A DNA stretch of 64,000 nucleotides, from NCBI GenBank assembly GCA_903917345.1, contig CAIXAE010000011.1:1-64000 (forward strand), written 5' to 3'. Made by a program: the position numbers and the translations under genes. The stretch's first letter is position 1; every line of letters starts with the position of its first letter. Shown here in pieces: positions 40,112 to 49,708 of the stretch. This stretch comes from an uncultured Methylococcaceae bacterium. Lineage in GTDB: Bacteria > Pseudomonadota > Gammaproteobacteria > Methylococcales > Methylomonadaceae. Below the pieces are notes generated by a model. It worked only from the letters and a program-made list of their open reading frames with translations, did not search any database and had not been told where the DNA came from.

Positions 40112-41956
40112 ATGTCTAAGTTGTACGCTATTAAAGATCATATACTTGAAAAAAATTTATTCGTTCGTCGTATTGTTGCGGCTTTAATTGTCATTAGTTT
40201 ATTAACGACTGGCTTGATTGCAAGGCTGGTTTATTTGCAGATAGTAGGACATGAACATTATTCATCTTTAGCCAAAGATAATAGTATTAAGATTGTGCCG
40301 TTGGTGCCTACTAGAGGCATGATTTATGATCGTCATGGTAAAGTCCTGGCCGAAAACACGCCTTCTTATAGTTTAGAAATTATTCCAGAGCAAGTCGCCA
40401 ATATGGATGACACCTTGCAGCGCTTACAAACATTGCTGGATGTTTCTAACGAGGAAATAGATCAGTATCAGAAGTTACGTAAACGTCAAAAACGTTTTGT
40501 AAGTTCGCCTTTGTTACTGAGTATGAATGATGAACAATTGGCTAAGTTCGCAGTGGCTAGGCCTTATTTTCCAGGTGTTGATATTCATCGTCAATTAGTA
40601 CGTCATTATCCTTATGGTGATTTAGCTGCTCATGTTGTAGGTTATGTTGGGCGGATAAATGAATCTGAAATGAAGGACTTGCCTCTCGCTGAATACAGAG
40701 GATCTAGTCATATGGGCAAGTTGGGAATAGAGCTTTCATACGAAAATGCACTTCATGGTAAAACCGGTTACGCTGAAATAGAAACTAATGTTCAAGCGCG
40801 TTTATTAAATACCCTTAATGAGGTTAATCCGCAGCCAGGCGCTAATCTTTATTTGACCTTAGATATCGACTTACAAAAAACCGCTTATGATGCCTTAGCA
40901 GGTTTTAACGGGGCAGTAGTTGCTATTGATCTTAAAACGGGAGGGGTGTTGGTTTTTGTTAGTCGGCCTGGTTTTGATCCCAATCCGTTTGTTATGGGTA
41001 TTAGTAATGAAGATTATGAGGCTTTGCAAGCTAATGAAAATCAACCACTTTATAATCGTGCACTCAGAGGGTTGTACCCTCCAGGCTCTACGGTAAAGCC
41101 TTTTGTTGCTTTAGCGGGACTTGAGTATGAAGCTATTACAGCAGATCAAAAATTATTCTGTCCTGGATATTATCAGTTACCCGGTGTTACTCACAAGTAT
41201 CGCGATTGGAAAAAAGGCGGGCATGGTGCCGTAGATATGAATCAAGCTATCACTGAATCGTGTGATGTCTATTTTTATCGTCTTGCTGCTACGCTAGGCA
41301 TTGATAACATGGTCAGTTTTATGCAGAAATTCGGCTTTGGTGAAAAGACGGGTATCGATTTAGTAGGTGAAAAAACAGGTTTGTTGCCGACGCGGGAATG
41401 GAAGCGGGAGAAGAAAAATCAAGCGTGGTATCCAGGTGAAACACTAATTACAGGTATTGGTCAGGGTTATTTGCAAGTGACGCCGATACAGCTCGCTAAA
41501 GCTATTGCCGCATTAGCAAATCAGGGTAAAGTCATTACTCCTTTTTTAGTAGATAAAATTGTAAGTGCACAGGGTTCTTCGCCTGGGATAGGACTCAATT
41601 ACAATACTGTTTCTGTTAAAACTGAAAATGTAAACTCGGTTATCGCTGGAATGGTTAATGTGGTGCACAGCGCTAGGGGTACCGCAAAAGGGATTAATAA
41701 AAATATAAATTATCAGATCGCCGGTAAAACAGGGACTGCGCAAGTTTTAGGCATCAAACAAAATGCTAAATATGATGAAGATAGTATTGATTTCAAATAC
41801 AGAGATCATGCGTTGTTTGTCTCTTTTGCACCGGTTGACGATCCTAAGATTGCTGTGGTCGTTATTGCTGAAAATGGTGGGCACGGTGGATCAGTTGCTG
41901 CACCGATTGCGGGGCAGGTGATTAAGCAGTATTTAGAGGATAATCATGAAAACTGA
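40112..41956 (+). CDS. mrdA: Peptidoglycan transpeptidase PBP2 (MrdA)
   Basis: The elongasome-specific DD-transpeptidase that works with RodA. It has 614 residues: an N-terminal membrane anchor (about 18-40), a pedestal domain beginning TRGMIYDRHGKVLAENTPSY, and the catalytic domain with Ser326-x-x-Lys329 in PPGSTVKP, the SxN-type SCD motif in ITESCDVYFY and KTG in AGKTGTAQV. It overlaps rodA by 11 bases. Confidence 0.97.
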   Translation: MSKLYAIKDHILEKNLFVRRIVAALIVISLLTTGLIARLVYLQIVGHEHYSSLAKDNSIKIVPLVPTRGMIYDRHGKVLAENTPSYSLEIIPEQVANMDDTLQRLQTLLDVSNEEIDQYQKLRKRQKRFVSSPLLLSMNDEQLAKFAVARPYFPGVDIHRQLVRHYPYGDLAAHVVGYVGRINESEMKDLPLAEYRGSSHMGKLGIELSYENALHGKTGYAEIETNVQARLLNTLNEVNPQPGANLYLTLDIDLQKTAYDALAGFNGAVVAIDLKTGGVLVFVSRPGFDPNPFVMGISNEDYEALQANENQPLYNRALRGLYPPGSTVKPFVALAGLEYEAITADQKLFCPGYYQLPGVTHKYRDWKKGGHGAVDMNQAITESCDVYFYRLAATLGIDNMVSFMQKFGFGEKTGIDLVGEKTGLLPTREWKREKKNQAWYPGETLITGIGQGYLQVTPIQLAKAIAALANQGKVITPFLVDKIVSAQGSSPGIGLNYNTVSVKTENVNSVIAGMVNVVHSARGTAKGINKNINYQIAGKTGTAQVLGIKQNAKYDEDSIDFKYRDHALFVSFAPVDDPKIAVVVIAENGGHGGSVAAPIAGQVIKQYLEDNHEN

Positions 41957-43070
41957 AACGCGGCACGAGCAGTTTGAGGCGCCATCAGTCTTAGGCACTT
42001 TTCTTAGAAAATTACATATCGATATTCCCTTATTTATCGGCTTGTTATTGGCCTGTATATTGAGCATGATCATCTTGTATAGTGCGGGTAGTCAGGATAT
42101 GGATGTGTTAATCCGTCAAATAGGTCGAGTGGGGTTGGCGTTTTTGTTAATGATCGTTTTGGCGCATATAGACCCGTATCAATTCAAACGCTATGCAACC
42201 ATTTTATTTGGCATCGGCATACTTTTATTAATCGCTGTGTTAATAATGGGGCAGATAAGCATGGGTGCGCAACGCTGGCTCGATTTGGGGTTCTTTAGGT
42301 TTCAGCCGTCAGAAATGATTAAATTGACGACCCCCATGATGATTGCTTGGTATCTGGCAGAATATCCCATGCCACCTAAGTCGAGGCAACTCTTTATGGC
42401 ATCGGTATTGATTATTGTGCCTACCTTATTGATTGCGAAACAACCCGATTTAGGAACGGCCCTATTAGTCGCAAGCTCGGGTGCGGGTGTGTTGTTTTTT
42501 GCGGGTTTATCTTGGTGGATAATGGGGGGCGTCGCGGCGGTATTGGCTGCTTTAACGCCGATCATTTGGCGTTTCATGCATGGTTATCAGCGTGATCGCG
42601 TTTTAACTTTTTTAAATCCAGAGGCAGATCCCTTGGGGCGTGGGTACCATATTATCCAGTCCAAAATTGCCATTGGCTCAGGTGGTATTTATGGCAAGGG
42701 TTGGTTGGGGAGTACGCAATCTGAGTTAGAATTTTTACCCGAAAGCTCAACCGACTTTATTTTTGCGGTTTTTGCTGAGGAGTTTGGTCTCTTAGGGAGC
42801 TTAGGTTTGCTTACGTTGTATTTGCTAATCATCGCACGCTGTTTTTATATAGCGTCTCAGACGCAAGATACGTTTAGTCGACTTTTAGCGAGTAGTTTGG
42901 CATTTACTTTTTTTGTGTATGTGTTTGTTAATGTTGGAATGGTGATAGGTGTGTTGCCAGTCGTAGGTGTGCCTTTGCCACTCATTAGTTATGGGGGTAC
43001 TTCTATAGTAACGCTATTAGCGGGTTTTGGTATTTTGATGTCTATACATACACACAAAAAATTTAGATGA
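41946..43070 (+). CDS. mrdB: Peptidoglycan glycosyltransferase RodA (MrdB)
   Basis: SEDS-family polymerase of lipid II in the elongasome. It has 374 residues with about ten hydrophobic helices. SEDS blocks include GAQRWLDLGFFRFQPSEMIK, KQPDLGTALLV, PLGRGYHIIQSKIAIGSGG, LPESSTDFIFAVFAEEFG and PLPLISYGGTS. It overlaps mrdA at the start and directly precedes mltB. Confidence 0.97.
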   Translation: MKTETRHEQFEAPSVLGTFLRKLHIDIPLFIGLLLACILSMIILYSAGSQDMDVLIRQIGRVGLAFLLMIVLAHIDPYQFKRYATILFGIGILLLIAVLIMGQISMGAQRWLDLGFFRFQPSEMIKLTTPMMIAWYLAEYPMPPKSRQLFMASVLIIVPTLLIAKQPDLGTALLVASSGAGVLFFAGLSWWIMGGVAAVLAALTPIIWRFMHGYQRDRVLTFLNPEADPLGRGYHIIQSKIAIGSGGIYGKGWLGSTQSELEFLPESSTDFIFAVFAEEFGLLGSLGLLTLYLLIIARCFYIASQTQDTFSRLLASSLAFTFFVYVFVNVGMVIGVLPVVGVPLPLISYGGTSIVTLLAGFGILMSIHTHKKFR

Positions 43071-43076
43071 GTGGGT

Positions 43077-44135
43077 ATGAATATAAAGTCATTTGTTCGT
43101 AGGAAGTCGTGTTATCAAAATAGGCGTTTTTTGCTTTTAAACAGTGGGGTTATAGTCCTGTCACTAACGTTAGTAGCTTGTTCAAGCCTATCAAAAGAAA
43201 ATGATCGTGACCCTCTGGCTGTTAATGATTTCATCAATAAAATGGTGGTTACTCATCATTTTAATCAAGATGCCTTGGTCCAATTATTGGGCGATGTTGA
43301 AATAAATCCAGACATTATTAAAAAAATTTCAAAGCCAGTTGAAAGCATGCCCTGGTATAAATATCGCCCGATTTTTATAACGGATGCTCGCATAAGTGCA
43401 GGGGTAAAGTTTTGGCAAGAAAACGCCAGTGCTTTAGCCACTGTTCAGCAACAGACGGGCGTTCCTGCCCAGATCATTGTCGCTATTATCGGTGTAGAAA
43501 CAATGTATGGTCAGAAAATGGGTTCCTATCGAGTACTTGATGCTTTAGGTACATTAGCTTTTGCCTATGCCCCTCGTCGTCAGTTTTTTACGGCTGAATT
43601 AGAAAGCTTCTTGTTGTTGTGTCGAGATGAGTATATTAATCCTATCGATCCCTTAGGTTCTTATGCGGGTGCTATGGGTGCGCCACAGTTTATGCCGAGT
43701 AGTTATAGGGCTTATGCTGTTGATTATGACGGCGATGGTCGCCGAGATATTTGGCATAACAATGCTGATGCGATAGCGAGCGTGGCAAATTATTTCAAGA
43801 AACACGAGTGGCAGGTGGAGCAAGACATTGCCGTAACGGTGGCTAAAACAGGAGAAAAATATAAAAAATTTTTGTCTGAGGGTCTTAAGCCTGACTTAAG
43901 GATTGAAGAGTTAGACTTAATCAACTTAAAAACATCGAGGTCGTTACCTTTAAATACAAAAGTAAAGTTGCTCTCTTTTGAAATAGAGGCATCTGAGCAA
44001 GGGAATCGTGAAGAACTTTGGGTGGGCTTAGAGAATTTCTATGTCATTACCCGATATAACCACAGTCCTTTGTACGCTATGGCTGTTTATCAATTAAGCC
44101 TAGCGATTTTAAATAAAAAAGGCGAATTCCCATGA
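43077..44135 (+). CDS. mltB: Membrane-bound lytic transglycosylase B
   Basis: An outer-membrane lipoprotein that cleaves peptidoglycan to form anhydromuropeptides. The N-terminal hydrophobic segment ends in the lipobox LVAC near residue 35. The catalytic glutamate lies in AIIGVETMYGQKMG, followed by family blocks GAMGAPQFMPSSYRAYAVD and NYFKKHEW. A GTG two codons upstream, adjacent to the rodA stop, is an alternative start. It overlaps rlpA by 4 bases. Confidence 0.94.
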   Translation: MNIKSFVRRKSCYQNRRFLLLNSGVIVLSLTLVACSSLSKENDRDPLAVNDFINKMVVTHHFNQDALVQLLGDVEINPDIIKKISKPVESMPWYKYRPIFITDARISAGVKFWQENASALATVQQQTGVPAQIIVAIIGVETMYGQKMGSYRVLDALGTLAFAYAPRRQFFTAELESFLLLCRDEYINPIDPLGSYAGAMGAPQFMPSSYRAYAVDYDGDGRRDIWHNNADAIASVANYFKKHEWQVEQDIAVTVAKTGEKYKKFLSEGLKPDLRIEELDLINLKTSRSLPLNTKVKLLSFEIEASEQGNREELWVGLENFYVITRYNHSPLYAMAVYQLSLAILNKKGEFP

Positions 44136-44950
44136 AAAAAATTATTTTTATAACTACTCTCATTGCGCTAACAGGTTGTTCTCAGTCAAATATCAAAAGC
44201 GCGGATCTAAGCATACAACAGCCTCCTGCATTTCGTTACTCTTCTCTTAATCATTCAGCTAGACAGCATTCTGTATTGCATGTAAATGGCAGTGAGCAAC
44301 TTAAAGACATTGCACAAGAAGAAGGTTTGTTTCCAAGTATTTTAAATAAAGTCAAACAAGGCGTGGCTTCATGGTATGGGCCTGGCTTTCATGGTAAAAA
44401 AACGGCGACGGGCGAGATTTTTGACATGAATGCAATGACAGCGGCTCATAAAACATTGCCGATTCCTTCTTATGCGCGAGTGACTAATTTAGAGAATAAT
44501 CGCAGTATTATCGTCAGAATTAATGATCGTGGTCCTTATGTTGGTAATAGAGAGTTAGATCTTTCTTATGCGGCAGCTAAAAATTTAGAGTTCGATGAAG
44601 AAGGGTTAGGTGATATTGAAATAAAGCCTATTTCACCTAGTCAAGCTTTGCCTCAGATACAGAAAATTGCCGCGACACAAGATCAAAGTGTGTATTTACA
44701 AGTGGGTAGTTTTGGTAACCAAAAGCATGCTTTAAAACTTAAAAATAAAATATTAGCGTCTAATTTACCTGCGCCAGATATTCGTTCGTCTACCTACAAG
44801 AAGTCTACTTTATATAAGGTTCAGATCGGACCTATTTATAATACAACGAAGGTTGATGAGCTAAATCAACAGCTCGCAGAATTGGGTATTACGGATACAC
44901 AATTTGTGACTGAATCCAAACAAAATCAACGCTCGCGTGCTACAATGTAA
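44132..44950 (+). CDS. rlpA: Septal ring / rare lipoprotein A (RlpA)
   Basis: A lipoprotein with lipobox LTGC near residue 16. The double-psi beta-barrel domain (about 70-165) contains GVASWYGPGFHGKKTATGE and NDRGPYVGNRELDLSYAAA, with the aspartate and histidine needed for lytic activity on stripped glycans. The C-terminal SPOR domain (about 190-262) is indicated by YLQVGSFGNQKHALKL and YKVQIGPI. It is placed between mltB and dacA as in many gammaproteobacteria. Confidence 0.95.
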   Translation: MKKIIFITTLIALTGCSQSNIKSADLSIQQPPAFRYSSLNHSARQHSVLHVNGSEQLKDIAQEEGLFPSILNKVKQGVASWYGPGFHGKKTATGEIFDMNAMTAAHKTLPIPSYARVTNLENNRSIIVRINDRGPYVGNRELDLSYAAAKNLEFDEEGLGDIEIKPISPSQALPQIQKIAATQDQSVYLQVGSFGNQKHALKLKNKILASNLPAPDIRSSTYKKSTLYKVQIGPIYNTTKVDELNQQLAELGITDTQFVTESKQNQRSRATM

Positions 44951-44983
44951 GTCATATTTTTATACTGTAGACTTCAAAGAGCA

Positions 44984-46156
44984 ATGATCCCATTGAGACA
45001 ATGTACCCAAGTATTACTTTTTAGCCTGTTTGTTATTTTTCCCCAGGTTCATGCAGAAACAGTTGAAATTTCAACTCCTCCCGCACCTTCTATCGCAGCA
45101 TCCGCTTATATACTTAAAGATTTTCATACTGGTAAAGTTTTAGCCGAGAATAATGCCGATGCTAAATTAGCACCCGCTAGCTTGACTAAAATCATGACGG
45201 TTTATGTTGTCTTTAATGAACTTGCTAGTGGGCATTTGCATTTAGAAGATAATGTGACAATTAGTGAAAAGGCTTGGAAAACATCGGGTTCGCGGATGTT
45301 TTTAGAACTGGGTAATCAAGTTAAAATCGAAGACCTTATTAAAGGGGTCGTTATTCAGTCAGGTAATGATGCTAGCGTGGCTTTAGCTGAGCATGTCGGT
45401 GGTAGTGAAGAGACATTTGCTGACATGATGAATCAACATGCTTCACGTCTGGGCATGGTCAATACGCATTTTAAAAATAGTGATGGATTGCCGGTTGAAG
45501 ATCATTACACCACGGCGCGTGATTTGGGTCTTTTAACCAGTGCATTGATCAAAGAGTTTCCCGAATACTATCGTTGGTTCTCGTTGAAAGAATTCACTTT
45601 TAATAATATTACCCAACAAAATCGTAATAAATTGTTATCACGTGATGAATCAGTGGACGGTGTAAAAACGGGGTTTACTGATGATGCGGGTTATTGTCTG
45701 GTGGCTTCTGCGTTAAGAGAAGATATGCGTTTAATATCTGTGGTTATGGGTGCAAAAGATGCTAACGCTAGAGCCAATGAGAATCAAACTTTATTGAATT
45801 ATGGATTTAGATTTTATGAGTCTCATCGCTTGTATCAGGGTAAAACTTCATTAAATGAAGCTCGGATTTGGAAAGGCACCAATAAAACAATTTCAGTCGG
45901 TGTTGCAGACGATATCTACGTAACAGTTCCACGTCGTTTATTTAAAGATTTAAAAGCGGCTATTATTGTCGATAAAAAAATTACAGCACCTGTTGTTGAG
46001 GGCGCTAAATTGGGTTCTATAAAAGTCACACTTAATAATGAAGTGGTTGAAGAGAAAGACTTGATTGCATTACAGTCAGTTGAGCAAGGTAATATCTTTC
46101 AGCGTCTGGTTGAAAGCGCAATGATGATGTTCGAGAAGCCTGAAGATGGAAAATAA
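44984..46156 (+). CDS. dacA: D-alanyl-D-alanine carboxypeptidase (PBP5/6 type)
   Basis: Trims the terminal D-alanine of peptidoglycan stem peptides in the periplasm. It has 390 residues. A signal peptide runs to about residue 24 (VHA). The active-site motifs are SLTK in APASLTKIMTVY, SGN in IQSGNDASVALAEH and KTG in DGVKTGFTDDAGYC. The C-terminal domain ends in an amphipathic helix (FQRLVESAMMMFEKP) that tethers it to the membrane. It overlaps the aminotransferase gene by 11 bases. Confidence 0.96.
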   Translation: MIPLRQCTQVLLFSLFVIFPQVHAETVEISTPPAPSIAASAYILKDFHTGKVLAENNADAKLAPASLTKIMTVYVVFNELASGHLHLEDNVTISEKAWKTSGSRMFLELGNQVKIEDLIKGVVIQSGNDASVALAEHVGGSEETFADMMNQHASRLGMVNTHFKNSDGLPVEDHYTTARDLGLLTSALIKEFPEYYRWFSLKEFTFNNITQQNRNKLLSRDESVDGVKTGFTDDAGYCLVASALREDMRLISVVMGAKDANARANENQTLLNYGFRFYESHRLYQGKTSLNEARIWKGTNKTISVGVADDIYVTVPRRLFKDLKAAIIVDKKITAPVVEGAKLGSIKVTLNNEVVEEKDLIALQSVEQGNIFQRLVESAMMMFEKPEDGK

Positions 46157-46988
46157 AATAGTTTATTTAAATGGCGAGTATTTACCATTGCCTGAAGCAA
46201 AAGTATCTGTATTAGATCGTGGTTTTTTGTTTGGGGATGGTATTTATGAAGTGATCCCCTCTTATTCGGGAAATTTGTTTCATCTTGATGATCACTTGCA
46301 ACGCTTAGAAAATAGTTTGGTTGGCATTCGTTTAGCCAATCCACATACTCGATTAGAATGGCAGGCGATATTAACGCCGTTATTGGATGCAAATTATGAT
46401 CAATATATCTATTTGCAAATAACACGAGGTACGGCGGCTAAAAGAGATCATGCGTTTCCAGAAAATGTGCCGGCTACTGTGTTTGCCATGTGTTCTAACA
46501 TCGTCCCTTTTGCAGGGTTAAATGCTGGCGTTAAAGCCATTTCGATGGATGATACGCGTTGGGCATTATGCCATATTAAAGCGATTACGCTATTGGGAAA
46601 TATTTTGCATCGGCAAGCGGCCGTAGAACAGGATTGTGCAGAAGCCTTATTAGTTAAGGATGGCTATCTTATTGAAGGTGCAGCTAGTAATGTGTTTGCC
46701 GTTATTGATGGTGTGCTATGTACACCGCCCAAAACCAATGATATTTTGCCGGGTATTACGCGTGATGTTATTTTAGAGTTAGCTAAAAAACATAATATAC
46801 CGTTTTGTGAAGACAAAATTCTTTTTGCAGATGCACAAAAAGCAACGGAGCTTTGGGTAACCAGTTCAACCAGAGAAATAGTGCCTATTGTCGAGCTTGA
46901 TGGCACTGATATTGGCGAGGGGAAACCGGGGCCCGTTTGGCAAACTATGCACACTATTCTGCAAGCTTATAAACAATCGTTATTATGA
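46146..46988 (+). CDS. dat: D-amino acid aminotransferase
   Basis: A fold-type IV PLP enzyme that interconverts D-alanine and D-glutamate or other keto acids. It has 280 residues with YLNGEYLPLPEAKVSVLDRG at the start, the PLP lysine in CHIKAITLLGNIL (near residue 145) and EGAASNVFAVIDG for cofactor phosphate. Overlap with dacA suggests coupling of D-alanine release to its recycling. A branched-chain aminotransferase is less likely given the length and the dacA-linked position. Confidence 0.92.
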   Translation: MENKIVYLNGEYLPLPEAKVSVLDRGFLFGDGIYEVIPSYSGNLFHLDDHLQRLENSLVGIRLANPHTRLEWQAILTPLLDANYDQYIYLQITRGTAAKRDHAFPENVPATVFAMCSNIVPFAGLNAGVKAISMDDTRWALCHIKAITLLGNILHRQAAVEQDCAEALLVKDGYLIEGAASNVFAVIDGVLCTPPKTNDILPGITRDVILELAKKHNIPFCEDKILFADAQKATELWVTSSTREIVPIVELDGTDIGEGKPGPVWQTMHTILQAYKQSLL

Positions 46989-47248
46989 CCGAAGAGACAC
47001 TTTTTGAATTTCCTTGCGAATTTCCCATTAAGGCGATGGGTAAGGCAGATATTGAACTCGATTTAATTGTCGTCGAAATAGTCCGTCGTCATGTGCCTGA
47101 TATTACAGAAGGCTCAGTTAAATCTAGGCCCAGTAAAGATGGTAAGTTTATGGCTATAACCGTTGTAATAGAAGCCTCTAGTAAACAGCAGTTGGACGCT
47201 ATCTATCAAGACTTAACGGATCACCCGCATGTTCTAGTGGCACTCTAG
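46985..47248 (+). CDS. ybeD: YbeD family protein (DUF493)
   Basis: An 87-residue ACT-like protein, always found between dacA and lipB in this gene order. Typical segments are FEFPCEFPIKAMGK at the start and SRPSKDGKFMAITVVIEA in the middle. The molecular role is not established; the link to lipoate genes is by neighbourhood. It overlaps the aminotransferase by 4 bases. Confidence 0.92.
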   Translation: MTEETLFEFPCEFPIKAMGKADIELDLIVVEIVRRHVPDITEGSVKSRPSKDGKFMAITVVIEASSKQQLDAIYQDLTDHPHVLVAL

Positions 47249-47300
47249 GTTTAAATTTAGAGTATTGCCACGGTTAGTTAATCTAAATTGACGAGTCTAA

Positions 47301-47900
47301 ATGATGAAAATAGTTGATTTAGGACTGCAAGACTATGAGGCAACATGGCTTGCAATGAAAAGTTTTAACGAGCAACGCACATCCGTCACTGACGATGAGT
47401 TATGGGTCGTTGAACATCAGCCAGTTTATACCTTGGGTCTTAATGGTAAGTCAGAGCACCTTTTAAATACAGGAGAAATTCCAGTCGTTAAGTGCGATCG
47501 AGGAGGGCAAGTCACTTATCATGGTCCTGGACAACTGGTTATATACACTCTATTAGATGTAGAGCGTTTAAAATTAAATACCCGTTCTTTAGTCACGTTA
47601 TTAGAACAAGCGATGATTAATACCATAGCTCAGATGGGTATTGAAGCCGTTGCTAGGGTTGATGCCCCCGGTGTCTATGTTGAGGGGCAGAAAATAGGTT
47701 CCATCGGACTAAGAATTAAAAAGCAGGGCTGTTATCACGGATTAAGTTTAAATAACGCAATGGATTTGCGGCCGTTTAACAATATTAACCCCTGTGGTTA
47801 CTCGGATCTTAAAGTGACCCAATTGTCTGATTTAGGTGTCATTATCAGTTATAAATCACTTTCTGATTCTCTTACTCATGCTATCACTTCATTGTTGTAA
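47301..47900 (+). CDS. lipB: Octanoyl-[acyl carrier protein] transferase LipB
   Basis: Transfers octanoate from ACP to lipoyl domains, the first step of lipoate synthesis. It has 199 residues. The [14 protein letters not shown] block, the catalytic lysine in [11 protein letters not shown] and the catalytic cysteine in [12 protein letters not shown] are all present. A second ATG one codon in is an equal start. It lies directly upstream of lipA. Confidence 0.95.
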   Translation: MMKIVDLGLQDYEATWLAMKSFNEQRTSVTDDELWVVEHQPVYTLGLNGKSEHLLNTGEIPVVKCDRGGQVTYHGPGQLVIYTLLDVERLKLNTRSLVTLLEQAMINTIAQMGIEAVARVDAPGVYVEGQKIGSIGLRIKKQGCYHGLSLNNAMDLRPFNNINPCGYSDLKVTQLSDLGVIISYKSLSDSLTHAITSLL

Positions 47901-47902
47901 AT

Positions 47903-48859
47903 ATGACAAATCAAGCGCCGTCCAGATCAACCCCCGAATCTCATGAACGCAATGCTAAAAAATTAGCGCGCATCCCGATTAAAGTTGAGCCAGCAGAAAC
48001 CGTATTACGCAAACCTGACTGGATACGCGTAAAACTTTCTGCGAGTGATGAAATTACCCGTGTCAAAAACTTATTACGCGAGAATAAATTACATACGGTT
48101 TGCGAAGAGGCGGCTTGCCCAAATTTGTCAGAATGTTTCCAGCACGGCACTGCGACATTCATGATCATGGGGGATTTATGTACACGTCGCTGTCCATTTT
48201 GTGATGTGGCACACGGAAAGCCTTTGCCATTAGACGCTAATGAGCCGCGGCATTTAGCGGATGCGATTAAAGCGATGGCGCTTAAATATGTGGTGATTAC
48301 GTCTGTAGATCGTGATGATTTAAGAGATGGCGGTGCGGGACATTTTGCCGAGTGTATTAAGCATATTCGTCAGCAAACGCCTCAAACTAAGATAGAAATT
48401 TTAGTGCCCGACTTTAGAGGTCGTATCGACAAAGCTATTGCGCTTTTAATAGAGCAACCTTGCGATGTATTTAACCATAATTTAGAAACGGTACCCAGGC
48501 TCTATAAGCAGGTGCGTCCAGGCGCTGATTACAAAGGATCATTAGAGTTATTGGGTAAGTATGCAAAGGCTCATCCGCAAATACCCACTAAATCAGGTTT
48601 AATGTTAGGGGTAGGCGAAAAGATTGAAGAGGTGCATCAAGTAATGAAGGATTTGTTAGAGCACAGCTGTTCAATGTTAACTTTGGGTCAGTATTTACAG
48701 CCCACTAAATCACATTTACCTGTCATGGAGTATATTACCCCTCAACAATTTGATGAGTATGGTGCTTTTGCCTTACAATTAGGTTTTAAGCAAGTCGCGA
48801 GTGCGCCTATGGTCAGGTCGTCTTATCACGCTGATCTTCAAGCTAAAGCGATTATCTAA
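47903..48859 (+). CDS. lipA: Lipoyl synthase LipA
   Basis: A radical SAM enzyme that inserts two sulfurs into octanoyl chains. It has 318 residues. The auxiliary cluster cysteines are in [13 protein letters not shown], the radical SAM CxxxCxxC motif is CTRRCPFC, and the C-terminal RSSY motif is in [11 protein letters not shown]. It is 2 bases after lipB and is followed by a terminator. Confidence 0.97.
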   Translation: MTNQAPSRSTPESHERNAKKLARIPIKVEPAETVLRKPDWIRVKLSASDEITRVKNLLRENKLHTVCEEAACPNLSECFQHGTATFMIMGDLCTRRCPFCDVAHGKPLPLDANEPRHLADAIKAMALKYVVITSVDRDDLRDGGAGHFAECIKHIRQQTPQTKIEILVPDFRGRIDKAIALLIEQPCDVFNHNLETVPRLYKQVRPGADYKGSLELLGKYAKAHPQIPTKSGLMLGVGEKIEEVHQVMKDLLEHSCSMLTLGQYLQPTKSHLPVMEYITPQQFDEYGAFALQLGFKQVASAPMVRSSYHADLQAKAII

Positions 48860-48904
48860 TGTAATCAGACTTATTTTAGTATTATCAAACTTATGGCATT
48901 CTAT

Positions 48905-48940
48905 AGGTGGGGTATGGCCTTAGCTTAATCCCACCTTTTA
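48905..48940 (+). terminator. Probable terminator of lipA
   Basis: A 7-bp stem AGGTGGG/CCCACCT with an 18-base loop and TTTTA after the stem, 45 bases after lipA. Confidence 0.65.
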
Positions 48941-48956
48941 GATTATCTTCAATTGC

Positions 48957-49073
48957 TTATGGCCTAACATCACCGTTTGATAAATAGGTGAGTACCATGG
49001 GCATGAATACTGTAATACAATAAAATACAAAGAAACATCCCGCCGCTTTAGCAAACATATATATTTTGTCCAT
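48957..49073 (-). CDS. Possible small single-pass membrane protein
   Basis: A 38-codon frame beginning MDKIYMFAKAAG with a central hydrophobic segment of about 20 residues (FFVFYCITVFMPMVLTYL) and a short polar tail. The length and layout fit small inner-membrane proteins. The ribosome-binding site is poor and no family is recognised, so it may be chance. Confidence 0.25.
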   Translation of the reverse strand: MDKIYMFAKAAGCFFVFYCITVFMPMVLTYLSNGDVRP

Positions 49074-49209
49074 CGTTACATCTTCATTTTGTTATTAGTT
49101 TTTTTACCGTTTTAATGTATCGCGAAGAAATTAAATGGCAAATATTCATAGCGTTTAAGCTTACAAAATTACTAAAAAATGAGTAATTGTTTGTTTTGCT
49201 CTTGTTTAA

Positions 49210-49587
49210 GCATGTGGAATGTGGGTACTTGCTTGCAAAGCTATTGCGCTAGCTTGCATATGGTGAGTTGTGGCTTGTGCAGGTGTTTTGCAAGATAGCA
49301 AAAGGCGGGTTACAGCTTGCAAAGCCAGTGTTTCAGCATGCAAAAGGGGGTTTACTGCTTGTACAGGTCTTGCGCAATCTCGCAAAAGAGAGGTTATTGC
49401 TCGTACAGTCATTTTTAAAGCTTGCAAGGACGGTTTTCCAGATCGAATAAATGGATTTACAGTTTGCACAGGTATTTTTCCAGCTCGCAAAATGGGGACT
49501 ACAGCTTGAAAATTCATTTTGATGGCTTGTGGAAGTTGAACTCTTGCTAACACACCTACTGTTAGTGCTTGTGCATGTTTACGAAGC
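49210..49587. repeat. 21-bp tandem repeat array, about 18 units
   Basis: Eighteen consecutive 21-base units kept in strict register. Units begin GCTTGCAAA or variants (GCTTGTACAGG, GCTCGCAAAA, GCATGCAAAAG) and end in a more variable T- and G-rich half. A weaker unit may precede at 49189. Every second unit is often more similar, giving a 42-base higher-order period. Since 21 is a multiple of three, open frames run through it: on the minus strand it would encode seven-residue repeats of the form QAxxxxL, but no good ribosome-binding site precedes that frame. It may be a DNA element instead. Confidence 0.8.
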
Positions 49588-49708
49588 TTAGTAATCAGTA
49601 TCATTCATTGATAGCTCATTTTCAAAAGTATTAACTATAGTAAATGGTCGTCTCTGCGTTTGTTTGAGGATAATAAGATAATGCCTAGTTTTTTTGAATA
49701 TTTGATAA

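Noticed and set aside
49210-49587. CRISPR array
   Set aside because: Units are contiguous 21-mers without unique spacers of constant length, and no cas genes are nearby.
49206-49604. 132-residue minus-strand protein made of QAxxxxL heptads
   Set aside because: Not called as a gene because any 21-base repeat stays open in frame, other frames are also open, and no ribosome-binding site precedes it. Kept as a hypothesis within the repeat finding.
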